From the NCBI GenBank assembly GCA_963629395.1, contig CAVGIV010000036.1, forward strand, positions 1-27,601: 27,601 nt of DNA. Direction: 5' to 3'. The notes under the pieces were generated by a model. It was not told where the DNA came from. It made no database searches and was given only the letters and a program-made list of their open reading frames with translations. Source of the stretch: CAG-791 sp963629395. GTDB taxonomy: Bacteria; Bacillota; Clostridia; Lachnospirales; Lachnospiraceae. How positions within the stretch are numbered: position 1 is the stretch's first letter; each line of letters begins with the position of its first letter. Shown piece by piece: positions 13,990-21,624 of the stretch. Made by a program: the position numbers and the translations under genes.

Positions 13990-16683
13990 ATGACGGAGCA
14001 ATTGCTGTCGAGGAACTGGACGTTGACGATTCTTGGGGAGAATGTGTATCGCATTGGGGGTGATCCGATTCCGGCTTCTATTCCAGGCAGTGTATATTCC
14101 TGTCTGCTGGAGAATCGGCTTATGCCGGATCCATACTGGCGGGACAACGAGTTAGATGCATTGAAGCTCATGGAAAATGACTTTGTCTTTACAGAGGTAT
14201 TCGTTCCGGAGAAGGACATACTGGAAAGTGACCGCGTGATTTTGCGGTTTGACGGCATTGATACCATAGCGGATATTGCGCTGAATGGTACGTTCCTCGG
14301 CCATACGGAAAACATGCATCGGAGTTTTGAATACGATGTGAAGGAGCTGGTGAAGCCGGGGGAGAATGAGCTGAAGGTGACGTTCTATTCTCCGACAAGG
14401 TTTATTGCGGCTGCACATGACCGGATTGGAAATATGGAGAGCACGGATGCGATGCCGGGCTATCCGCAGCTGCGCAAGGCACATTGCATGTTTGGCTGGG
14501 ACTGGGGTCCGCGCCTTCCTGATGCAGGATTCTACCGTCCGATCCGTCTCCTGGGGGTAAAGTATGCGAGACTCTCGAACGATATTCGCATTTTGCAGGA
14601 ACACACGGTTGTAGGAACTGGCACTTGCGGAAATGAAGTAAGCCAGGTGGTGCTTACACTGAAGGCGAGAACGGATTCGGGGGAAGAGAAGGGAACGCGC
14701 GAGGGTGCAGGCTGTGTGAACGGTGCAAATGGATCTTGCCTGTATGCGGATGAGGCGTTTACTTTGGGGACGCATCTGGAAGCAATCCTGATAACGCCGC
14801 AAGGGGAGGAGTACTCCTTTGCTTCGAAGGGGATCTCTGACGGCGCTGCTGTGATGGAGTTGCAGGTGAGGGATCCACAGCTGTGGTGGCCGAACGGGTA
14901 CGGAGAGCAGCCGCTATATACTGTAAAGATTTCTCTTGTTCTGGATGTAACAGGAGGTGTGCTGGACTGTGTGACGCGCAGAATCGGACTTCGGACGGTG
15001 ACGGTGGACACTTCACCGGTTCCGAACGAGGAAAAGGATCCGCACATCGGCCCGCAGGTTCGCCGAGACCGGAAGGAAGGACGCCGCTTTAACTTTGTCG
15101 TAAATGGACTTCCGATCTTTGCGATGGGCGGGGACTATATCCCAGAAGACAACATCCTTCAGAGAGTAAACCGGCAGCGGACAGCGACGCTGCTGCGGGA
15201 TGCGGCGGATGCACACTACAATTCGATTCGAATCTGGGGCGGCGGCTACTATTTAGATGATTTCTTTTATGACTTGTGCGATGAATACGGCCTGCTTGTG
15301 TGGCAGGATTTTATGTTTGCGTGCGCCAGCTATGAGCTGAATGATGAATTTGAAGAGAATTTAAGGGCAGAATTCGTGGAGGTGGTACGAAGACTTCGCC
15401 ATCATGCGTCTCTGGGACTCTGGTGCGGCAATAATGAAATGGAAACAGAAATCCTGGAGGATCACTGGGAGGGAGAATTCAATGGTATCCTTCCGGGGAC
15501 GCAGGGAATTGTGCCTGTTCACAAGGCATCGAACAAGCAATTCTACGATTACATCAAGCTTTACGAGTACATTTTGCCGCAGGTGATGAAAAAAGAGGCA
15601 CCGGAGGCCTTTTATTGGCCGTCATCGCCTTCCTCTGGCGGCAACTATGAGGACGCCTATGAGGAAAATATCGGTGATGCACATTATTGGGGGGTCTGGC
15701 ATGGCGGAGACCAGTTTTCGGATTACCGCAAGCATCATTTCCGCTTTTTGTCGGAGTTTGGCTTTCAGTCATTTCCGTGCATGGCGACAGTACGCTCGTT
15801 TACTGAGCCGCAGGACCGCAATGTCTTTTCGGAAATCATGGAGATGCATCAGCGCAACACGGCAGCCAACGGCAAAATAATGAATTATCTGTCGGCCACC
15901 TATCGTTACCCGAAAGATTTTGACCAGCTGCTGTACTGCTCACAAATGCTGCAGCTGGATGCGATTCGCTACGGAGTGGAGTATTTCCGCAGAATCCGCG
16001 GCACCTGCATGGGGACGATGGTGTGGCAGCTGAATGATATCTGGCCGGTGGCTTCCTGGTCTTCGATTGATTATTACGGCCGCTGGAAGGCGCTGCATTA
16101 CGGTGAGAAGCGTTTTTTTGCTCCGATTTCCATTACCTGCGAGGAACATGGACGGTTGGATCAAAAGCCGTTTGTTAATTCCTTGCCGATTCCGGTGGAA
16201 TATTCTGCAGCGCTTCATGTGGCAAATGAGACGGGGGAGACGGTGCGGGGGATGGTGTGCTGGCGTCTGTGTCTGCAGGATTCGTTTGTCCTTAAAGAAG
16301 GAACACAGCGTGTATCGGTAGAGCCATACAGCGGAGTCTGGCTGGAAAAGGAAATATTTAATGGTGTAGCAGATGAACGGGAAATGCACTTGTATTATGA
16401 GTTCCGGCAGGCGGAGGAAGTGATTTCCTCTGGAACGGCGCTATTTGTGGCGCCCAAGCACTACCGCTTTGCGGATCCGAAGCTTCGTGTCAGTGTGGAA
16501 GGCGGCTGTGTGGTCGTTACATCGGAAGCGTATGCAAAAGGAGTCTGCGTGGAAACGGAGGATGGGAACCTCCGGCTTTCGGATAATTTCTTTGATATGG
16601 AAAAGGGCGAACGAAGGCTTGAAGTGCTGGGGGAGATTCCGAGCGGAGAAATTCGGGTTCGAAGTGTATATGACATTGCATGA
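13990..16683 (+). CDS. Beta-mannosidase, glycoside hydrolase family 2
   Basis: This enzyme hydrolyses terminal non-reducing beta-D-mannose from manno-oligosaccharides or glycans; the absence of a signal peptide implies a cytoplasmic location. The 897-residue protein has the GH2 architecture. An N-terminal jelly roll (about 1-200) holds NWTLTILGE, IPGSVYSCLL and the beta-mannosidase motif CMFGWDWGPRLPDAGFYRPI. An immunoglobulin-like domain ends near QLWWPNGYGEQPLY. In the TIM barrel, GGDYIPEDN and RIWGGGYY precede the acid/base WCGNNE (Glu483) and nucleophile SEFGFQS (Glu589). WQLNDIWPVASWSSIDYYGRWKALHY is also typical of family beta-mannosidases. I chose ATG 13990 because GGAGG lies 5 nt upstream; an in-frame ATG at 13912 lies upstream of the -10 element. 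A terminator follows, so it is probably transcribed alone. Confidence 0.92.
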   Translation: MTEQLLSRNWTLTILGENVYRIGGDPIPASIPGSVYSCLLENRLMPDPYWRDNELDALKLMENDFVFTEVFVPEKDILESDRVILRFDGIDTIADIALNGTFLGHTENMHRSFEYDVKELVKPGENELKVTFYSPTRFIAAAHDRIGNMESTDAMPGYPQLRKAHCMFGWDWGPRLPDAGFYRPIRLLGVKYARLSNDIRILQEHTVVGTGTCGNEVSQVVLTLKARTDSGEEKGTREGAGCVNGANGSCLYADEAFTLGTHLEAILITPQGEEYSFASKGISDGAAVMELQVRDPQLWWPNGYGEQPLYTVKISLVLDVTGGVLDCVTRRIGLRTVTVDTSPVPNEEKDPHIGPQVRRDRKEGRRFNFVVNGLPIFAMGGDYIPEDNILQRVNRQRTATLLRDAADAHYNSIRIWGGGYYLDDFFYDLCDEYGLLVWQDFMFACASYELNDEFEENLRAEFVEVVRRLRHHASLGLWCGNNEMETEILEDHWEGEFNGILPGTQGIVPVHKASNKQFYDYIKLYEYILPQVMKKEAPEAFYWPSSPSSGGNYEDAYEENIGDAHYWGVWHGGDQFSDYRKHHFRFLSEFGFQSFPCMATVRSFTEPQDRNVFSEIMEMHQRNTAANGKIMNYLSATYRYPKDFDQLLYCSQMLQLDAIRYGVEYFRRIRGTCMGTMVWQLNDIWPVASWSSIDYYGRWKALHYGEKRFFAPISITCEEHGRLDQKPFVNSLPIPVEYSAALHVANETGETVRGMVCWRLCLQDSFVLKEGTQRVSVEPYSGVWLEKEIFNGVADEREMHLYYEFRQAEEVISSGTALFVAPKHYRFADPKLRVSVEGGCVVVTSEAYAKGVCVETEDGNLRLSDNFFDMEKGERRLEVLGEIPSGEIRVRSVYDIA

Positions 16684-16708
16684 TGAGAACAGGCGAAGGA
16701 TGTGTCTG

Positions 16709-16740
16709 GAGGGTGGAGCGAATGCTCTGCCCTCTTTTTT
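16709..16740 (+). terminator. Intrinsic terminator of the beta-mannosidase gene
   Basis: GAGGGTGGAGC (16709-16719) pairs with GCTCTGCCCTC (16724-16734), 11 bp including two G-U pairs, with a 4-nt loop and T6 directly after. Confidence 0.9.
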
Positions 16741-16787
16741 GATGTCGGCCGGTATATTTATTTAACTAAAATTAAGATTAAAGAACA

Positions 16788-16801
16788 CGAAAACGTTTAA
16801 G
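16788..16801 (+). promoter_or_regulatory. cre/LacI-type operator upstream of the ABC sugar operon
   Basis: CGAAAACGTTTAAG contains the perfect palindrome AAACGTTT and agrees with the Gram-positive cre consensus at about 11 of 14 positions. It is about 220 nt upstream of the binding-protein start. CcpA or a local LacI-family regulator could bind; neither gene is in the window. The flanking 16741-16900 stretch is AT-rich with no supportable gene. Confidence 0.4.
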
Positions 16802-16902
16802 AAAATAACGTAAGAACATGTAAATATGCATAAAACACAAAAACACCGTTTGGAACATTCTTATAAAAATGTATATGACGCATCAAAAACTGCCGAAATA
16901 CA

Positions 16903-16931
16903 TTGATTTATTATGCAAAAAGACATATCAT
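16903..16931 (+). promoter_or_regulatory. Sigma-A promoter of the ABC sugar importer operon
   Basis: TTGATT (16903-16908), 17-nt spacer, TATCAT (16926-16931). It lies about 80 nt upstream of ATG 17010. Confidence 0.6.
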
Positions 16932-16942
16932 GCAACTAAAAG

Positions 16943-16978
16943 ATACTTAAACGAGGGAAACAAAGGGGGTTTAAGTAT
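16943..16978 (+). promoter_or_regulatory. Perfect 10-bp inverted repeat in the leader of the ABC operon
   Basis: ATACTTAAAC (16943-16952) and GTTTAAGTAT (16969-16978) are exact reverse complements separated by 16 purine-rich nt. It begins just downstream of the predicted -10, so it could be an operator or an mRNA 5' hairpin. The ribosome binding site (AGGAGGG) lies beyond it. Confidence 0.5.
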
Positions 16979-17009
16979 AAAGAGAAGTAAAAGCACAGGA
17001 GGGAAAGAA

Positions 17010-18464
17010 ATGAAGAAAAAGGTATTAAGTGTAGTACTTGCTTCCACCATGTTGGCAGGTGTTCTTGCAGGATGCGGTTCCTCAAGCTCTGGCGACTCTT
17101 CTGCATCAGAAGAAACGTCGGCGGCAGAGACCACAGAGGCTGCTGCGGAGGAGACCTCTGAGGCGGCACCGGAGGAGGAAGCTGATGCATCCGGCGATGC
17201 ACTGGCATATACCGGTACGATCAGCCTGATGCACTACAGCACATCGGAGGAGTCTGAAGGCAATGGCGGCTCCGATGGATTCCGCACCATGATTGCAAAC
17301 TGGAAGGAAGCAAATTCCGGCATTGATCTGCAGGAAAATGTTCTTGCAAATGACGAGTATAAGACCCAGATAGCTACCATGGCAGCGGCCGGAGATCTTC
17401 CGGATGTGTTCCTTCTGCAGGGCATGAACACCAAGTCCTGGGCAGCACAGGGACTGATTCTGGATATGACCGATATCATTAAGGAATCTCCTTATTATGC
17501 AGATTACAACCAGGATTATTTCACACCGTTCAAGGATGGCGATAAGGTATACGGCCTTCCGGTTCTGACGGGTGGAACCTGCACGGTTGTTGTTTATGAC
17601 AAGGCTGCCTGGAAGGATGCCGGCTTTGATGCGTTCCCGGACAATTGGGAAGATGTGAAGAAGGCAGACGAATACTTTAAGGCCAATGGATATGATGGTA
17701 CGATCGCATTCGGAAATGGCGGTCAGTGGCAGGCTAACTCCGATTTCCTCAGCTGCCTGGGTGACCGTTACACCGGCAAGGAATGGTTCCAGCACATCAT
17801 TGATGGCGACGGAGAGGCTTCCTTCACGGATGATACCTTTGTTGCTGCACTGCAGTTCATGCAGGACATTTTCCAGAGCGGAATCTTCAATGCGGATTTC
17901 AACAGTGTTACCAACGAGGATGCTCGTGAGTACTTCATTGCAGGAGAGTATCCTGCATTTATCGGCGGCAACTGGGATGAGTCCTACATTGCAGCAACGC
18001 TGAAGGAAAGCGATGAAGAGGCTTACAACAACATCGGCTTTGCAGTTCTTCCTCAGCCTGCTGATGCAACTGAGGATCCGAAGTCTCAGAACATCGGACT
18101 TGGATATGCAATGGCAATTAATTCGAAGGTTGCGGACGATCCGGATAAGCTGGCGGCTTGCATCGATTTCTGCGAATACGTAACAGGACCGGATTTTGCT
18201 ACCTATGTTGCCGAGAATTATGCACTTGGCGGTCTGACAAAGGTTGCGGATGTTGATCTGTCCGGCTTTGATGAAGTAACACAGGCGTTCTACAACTATT
18301 CCTATGTTGATACAACACCTTGCGAAATTTACGATTCGTATGTAGATTCTGCAGTTTGGTCCGTCTGCAACACCGGACTTCAGGAGCTTATGAACGGCAG
18401 CGGTTCTGCAGAGGAGCTGGCGGCGGAGATTCAGGCATCCTATGAGGAGAACTATCTGAAGTAA
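17010..18464 (+). CDS. CUT1 ABC transporter sugar-binding lipoprotein
   Basis: This lipoprotein captures an oligosaccharide at the membrane surface and delivers it to the two permeases encoded downstream. The 484-residue product starts with a signal sequence and a clear lipobox (LAGC, lipidated Cys22). A Ser/Glu/Ala-rich linker spans about residues 24-65, then a type 1 extracellular solute-binding domain typical of sugar importers. Recognisable segments are QIATMAAAGDLPDVFLLQG, YGLPVLTGGTCTVVVYDKAAWKDAGF and EYFIAGEYPAFIGGNWDESY. Start ATG 17010 follows AGGAGGG by 7 nt; an upstream in-frame ATG at 16869 precedes the predicted promoter. The 126-nt gap before the first permease carries hairpins, which often allow higher expression of the binding protein. 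Substrate not determinable; manno-configured sugars are inferred from the GH2 neighbour. Confidence 0.9.
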   Translation: MKKKVLSVVLASTMLAGVLAGCGSSSSGDSSASEETSAAETTEAAAEETSEAAPEEEADASGDALAYTGTISLMHYSTSEESEGNGGSDGFRTMIANWKEANSGIDLQENVLANDEYKTQIATMAAAGDLPDVFLLQGMNTKSWAAQGLILDMTDIIKESPYYADYNQDYFTPFKDGDKVYGLPVLTGGTCTVVVYDKAAWKDAGFDAFPDNWEDVKKADEYFKANGYDGTIAFGNGGQWQANSDFLSCLGDRYTGKEWFQHIIDGDGEASFTDDTFVAALQFMQDIFQSGIFNADFNSVTNEDAREYFIAGEYPAFIGGNWDESYIAATLKESDEEAYNNIGFAVLPQPADATEDPKSQNIGLGYAMAINSKVADDPDKLAACIDFCEYVTGPDFATYVAENYALGGLTKVADVDLSGFDEVTQAFYNYSYVDTTPCEIYDSYVDSAVWSVCNTGLQELMNGSGSAEELAAEIQASYEENYLK

Positions 18465-18471
18465 GCTCAGA

Positions 18472-18563
18472 TATTCAGTATCATCTCGATGTGGCTGAAT
18501 AGATACAACAGATTCGATAGTTAGAGACATATGACAGGGCCTCGCGGAGTTCTCCTCGGGGCT
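18472..18563 (+). promoter_or_regulatory. Two intercistronic hairpins between binding protein and permeases
   Basis: Hairpin 1 pairs TATTCAG (18472-18478) with CTGAATA (18495-18501). Hairpin 2 pairs GCCTCGCGGAG (18539-18549) with CTCCTCGGGGC (18552-18562), with one mismatch and one G-U. No T-run follows, so mRNA processing or 3'-end protection of the binding-protein transcript is more likely than full termination. Confidence 0.5.
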
Positions 18564-18590
18564 CTGATCATAAGAAGAGTGGGGGTGTCT

Positions 18591-19487
18591 ATGCTAAAAG
18601 CGATTAAACCCAAAACGAGTACCGTCGTTGCTCTTTTGATCATCCCGGTTGTCTGGTATGTATTTTCGGTTTTTTTGCCGCTTCTTACGGCTCTGTTTTA
18701 CAGCTTCTTTGAATGGAAGGGCGGGCCGAATAAGACCTTCAACGGTCTGGCTAATTACAGCAAGCTGATATCCGATGCGACCTTCTGGGAGTCGGTATGG
18801 CATAATCTTCTGATTGTTTTGGTTTGTATTCTTGGACAGGTTGGTATTGCGTTCATCCTAGTGCTGATGGTTCAGTCCAGACTTGCCAAATGCAAGGGAA
18901 TACACAGGACCTTTGGCTTTTTTCCGAGCACCATTTCAGCTGTTTACATTGGACTGATTTGGACTATGATTTTTGACTACAAAAGAGGAATCCTGAACTG
19001 GTTTCTGGAGCAAATTGGGCATGCAGATGCTGCAAAGGTGTGGCTGAACGAGCCGAGTTTGGTTCTGGGCTGTGTCTGCGTCCCGCTGGTATGGCAGTAC
19101 ATCGGATATTACATGGTAATTCTGTTTGCGGCCATTGCAGCAGTTGACAGGGAAATCTTTGAAGTAGCGGAGCTGGACGGCGCCAATGCCTTCCAGAGAG
19201 CAATCTACATTGTGCTTCCTCTTATCAAAAATATGCTGGTTGTCTGCCTTACGCTTTGCGTTGCCGGCAACATGAAGGTGTTTGATCACATTTATACAAT
19301 GACAGCAGGCGGACCGGGAACCTCATCTATGGTTATGGCACTGTATGGCTATAAGGTTTCCTTTGAACAGTCCAACATGGGATATGGTTCCGCAATTTCT
19401 GTCGGTATCTTTATCATCAGCTTGGTTGTCATCCAGGGCAGCCGCACTCTTATAGACTTCCTGATGAAGGATAAGGGGGTGGAATAA
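18591..19487 (+). CDS. CUT1 ABC sugar transporter permease (MalF/UgpA type)
   Basis: This is the first of two membrane subunits of the sugar importer. The 298-residue protein has about six transmembrane helices, the first near residues 11-33 (VVALLIIPVVWYVFSVFLPLL). The EAA loop that docks on the ATPase reads EVAELDGANAFQRAIYIVLPLI, with the conserved Gly. YTMTAGGPGTSSMVMALYGY is a hallmark of MalF-like sugar permeases. I chose ATG 18591 because a G-rich ribosome binding site (GTGGGGG) lies about 5 nt upstream; the in-frame ATG 18531 falls inside the intercistronic hairpin region. The stop codon overlaps the next start by one base (TAATG). Confidence 0.93.
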   Translation: MLKAIKPKTSTVVALLIIPVVWYVFSVFLPLLTALFYSFFEWKGGPNKTFNGLANYSKLISDATFWESVWHNLLIVLVCILGQVGIAFILVLMVQSRLAKCKGIHRTFGFFPSTISAVYIGLIWTMIFDYKRGILNWFLEQIGHADAAKVWLNEPSLVLGCVCVPLVWQYIGYYMVILFAAIAAVDREIFEVAELDGANAFQRAIYIVLPLIKNMLVVCLTLCVAGNMKVFDHIYTMTAGGPGTSSMVMALYGYKVSFEQSNMGYGSAISVGIFIISLVVIQGSRTLIDFLMKDKGVE

Positions 19488-20386
19488 TGGCTAGAACAAG
19501 AAGACCGTATACTGCGCCGAAGGTTATTGGATCGAGGACACCGCTGCAAAAATTTGGAACCGGTGTTTTGGCTGCAGTTATCAATATCGTACTCTGGGTG
19601 TTCTCACTTTCCTGTATTTTCCCACTAATTTGGATGTTCTATTCGTCTTTGAAGAAGAAGAGGGAATTCAATGCGGATGTTGTGGGATTGCCGACCAATC
19701 CGACATTTGAGAATTACATCAAGGTGCTCACGAACAAGGATTATCACCTGGGGAGTTCTATGCTCAACAGCGTGCGGACTACAGTCCTTTCTGTACTGCT
19801 GATCCTCGTGTTCGGCTTTATTATCGGCTATATTCTGGCAAGGATTGATTTTAAGCTGAACCGTCCGCTGTATGCGATTTTTCTGATGGGACTACTGATT
19901 CCGGTGCATTCGCTGCTGGTTCCGATTTATGTTGTATTCAATAAGTTCGGACTTGCCAATCAGTGGTTTACGCTGATCATACCGTATGTGGCTTTCGGCA
20001 TTCCCATCGCGGTGTTTTTGATTGAAAGCTTCATTAAGTCAGTGCCGGTGGAGTTGGAAGAGGCTGCAGCCATTGACGGCAGTACATTTATGAACACCAT
20101 GGTGAAGATCATACTTCCTGTGACAAAGCCGATTCTGACGACGGTTGCAATCATTCAGTCCTTTAGCTGCTGGAATGAGTTCTCGTTTGCCTTGGTTTTG
20201 TGCTCCAGAAATCAAAAGCTCCAGACCGTGCCGCTGGCAATGACGAACTTTAAGGGGCAGTTTGCATCGGATTATCCAAAAATTATGTCTGGAATGCTGA
20301 TAACGATGCTTCCCATCGTTGTGCTGTACTTTGCTTTCTCCAAGAAGATCATTGAAGGCATGGTAACCGGTGCAGTGAAGGGATGA
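19487..20386 (+). CDS. CUT1 ABC sugar transporter permease (MalG/UgpE type)
   Basis: This is the second membrane subunit of the sugar importer, paired with the preceding permease. The 299-residue protein has an N-terminal cytoplasmic basic segment, about six transmembrane helices, and the EAA loop ELEEAAAIDGSTFMNTMVKIILPVTKP. IPVHSLLVPIYVVFNKFGL and the late SCWNEFSFALVLCSRNQKLQTVPLAM are typical of MalG-like subunits. Translation is coupled to the upstream permease by the TAATG overlap. A terminator follows, and no ATPase gene is present, so the importer probably uses a shared MsmK/MalK-type ATPase encoded elsewhere. Confidence 0.93.
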   Translation: MARTRRPYTAPKVIGSRTPLQKFGTGVLAAVINIVLWVFSLSCIFPLIWMFYSSLKKKREFNADVVGLPTNPTFENYIKVLTNKDYHLGSSMLNSVRTTVLSVLLILVFGFIIGYILARIDFKLNRPLYAIFLMGLLIPVHSLLVPIYVVFNKFGLANQWFTLIIPYVAFGIPIAVFLIESFIKSVPVELEEAAAIDGSTFMNTMVKIILPVTKPILTTVAIIQSFSCWNEFSFALVLCSRNQKLQTVPLAMTNFKGQFASDYPKIMSGMLITMLPIVVLYFAFSKKIIEGMVTGAVKG

Positions 20387-20468
20387 CCGAAGCGTTGACG
20401 GATCATGGGGGGAGCCGCTAAGAAACGGGGTATAGCATAGCTGCTGAATATTTGCAAAAGATTGAAGA

Positions 20469-20497
20469 GGGACCTCCTGCGTCAGGAGGCCCCTTTT
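20469..20497 (+). terminator. Terminator of the ABC importer operon
   Basis: GGG-a-CCTCCTG (20469-20479) pairs with CAGGAGG-c-CCC (20483-20493), with loop CGT, followed by TTTT. It sits between convergent genes and may also act on AraC transcripts. Confidence 0.85.
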
Positions 20498-20539
20498 GCG
20501 GTCGTGTATCTTTCCGAGAGTCATTGTCGCAAAGAACGC

Positions 20540-21481
20540 TCAAATCAGCGAAGGGGGCTCCTTTGCACCTTTTTCGGATGCATGGCATTTTTTGCGGTAT
20601 TCCGAGGGGGAGAGCCCGGAAACGGCGCGAAATACGCGATTGAAATGTGTCAGATTTGAAAATCCGGTCAGTGCTGCAACCTCTGTCACATTTTTGTCGG
20701 TTTCCATAAAAAGTCGCTTGGCATTCATAATGCGAGTGCGCTGGACGTATTCAATGATGCTTCGATTGGCATATTTGCGAAACTGTCTGCACAAATAATA
20801 TTCACTGAGCGAGAAGCGCTGCGCAAGATCCGGGATCGTGATTTCCGAAGAATAATTCTCGTGAATATAGCTGATCACATCATTGATGCGGCTCCCGCCG
20901 GAGAACTTGCGAACTCTGGTCTGGCGCAGAACCAGAATCAGAATCATGTTGAGAAGACTGCGCATTTCGGTCCAATGATAGTCCCCGGGGTTTTCCTGCT
21001 CATCGAGCATTTCGTAAATCAGGCGTCGAAGCTCCCGCAGCATATCCTTGGAGGGGCGAAAAAGAGGGTAAGGAGCAGCAGCAGCGTCCAGTACATCCTG
21101 CGAAAGGACGCAATCCTGGCGGAAATAGATAACAACACGGGAAAATGAAATATTCAGATTGCTGAAGGAATGATGCATGGTGAGCGGCGTAAAGAGCATA
21201 AAATCGCCAGAGGTAGTCAGAAATACCTTATCATCAATCATGTGGTAGCGCTCACCGGAATCCAGGAAGTACAGCTCATAGTATTCGTGAAAATGAGAAC
21301 GGGACATGTTGTCATTGACGCCGCTGATCAGCTCCAGTGCAATGGGAACACCGGCCTCCATGGCGGCCTGCGCTTTATCAATCATGAGTGACTCACTTTC
21401 TGGGGATGTTGACTGGCGGAGCTGTGTAAGCATGCATGACGGTTTTGGCAGCTGCCGCTTTTCAACGTGAATGGACTGCAT
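20540..21481 (-). CDS. AraC family transcriptional regulator with N-terminal cupin domain
   Basis: This is a sugar-responsive type of regulator, placed divergently from the GH31 gene and convergent with the ABC operon, which suggests control of one or both. The 313-residue form has an N-terminal cupin-like sensing domain (HFHEYYELYFLDSGERYHMIDD, then GDFMLFTPLTMHHSF). The C-terminal double helix-turn-helix domain has DVISYIHENYSSEITIPDLAQRFSLSEYYLCRQFRK and VTEVAALTGFSNLTHFNRVFRAVSGLSPSEYRKK. The start is uncertain. ATG 21481 has only a weak GGA upstream. The first 15 or so codons coincide with a half copy of the window-end palindromic repeat. The cupin core begins near residue 60, so Met33 (21383-21385) or Met41 are possible alternative starts. 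Confidence 0.88.
   Translation of the reverse strand: MQSIHVEKRQLPKPSCMLTQLRQSTSPESESLMIDKAQAAMEAGVPIALELISGVNDNMSRSHFHEYYELYFLDSGERYHMIDDKVFLTTSGDFMLFTPLTMHHSFSNLNISFSRVVIYFRQDCVLSQDVLDAAAAPYPLFRPSKDMLRELRRLIYEMLDEQENPGDYHWTEMRSLLNMILILVLRQTRVRKFSGGSRINDVISYIHENYSSEITIPDLAQRFSLSEYYLCRQFRKYANRSIIEYVQRTRIMNAKRLFMETDKNVTEVAALTGFSNLTHFNRVFRAVSGLSPSEYRKKCHASEKGAKEPPSLI
21453..21481. repeat. Half copy of the window-end palindromic repeat at the AraC start
   Basis: Bases 21460-21479 match the reverse complement of 34-53 at 19 of 20 positions. The match extends with gaps through CTGCC at 21452-21456. Only one arm plus part of the loop is present, and it supplies the annotated ATG-proximal codons of the AraC gene on the minus strand. 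Confidence 0.65.
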
Positions 21482-21490
21482 CTATGTCCA

Positions 21491-21519
21491 ACGATAGGGC
21501 AAGATATGTAAAAAATCAA
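21491..21519 (-). promoter_or_regulatory. Candidate promoter of the AraC gene
   Basis: On the minus strand TTGATT (21514-21519), 17-nt spacer, TATCGT (21491-21496). The predicted transcript would start only a few bases before ATG 21481, which implies either a leaderless mRNA or a start codon further in. Confidence 0.4.
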
Positions 21520-21540
21520 TAAAATCAATGCAGAATATGT
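21504..21540. promoter_or_regulatory. Direct-repeat operator candidate between AraC and GH31 genes
   Basis: AAAATCAAT occurs twice in immediate tandem (21512-21520, 21521-21529), flanked by ATATGT on both sides (21504-21509 and 21535-21540). AraC-type regulators commonly bind direct repeats in such divergent regions. On the GH31 side only a -10-like TAATAT (21581-21586) with a poor -35 is seen, in line with an activator-dependent promoter. Confidence 0.45.
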
Positions 21541-21624
21541 CTAGTTTCCGCTAAGGTTCTTTTCTAAAATCTTACGTCGGTAATATATTGGCACCGCGAA
21601 TGTGCAGTGAAAAGGAGAAGGAAT

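Noticed and set aside
17106..18530. 474-codon minus-strand open frame opposite the ABC binding protein
   Set aside because: Antisense shadow of a clear lipoprotein gene; the Cys/Ile/Arg-rich translation has no recognisable domain.
20452..20798. Plus-strand open frames of 63-100 codons opposite the end of the AraC gene
   Set aside because: They start within or beside the terminator hairpin and run antisense to the helix-turn-helix coding region.
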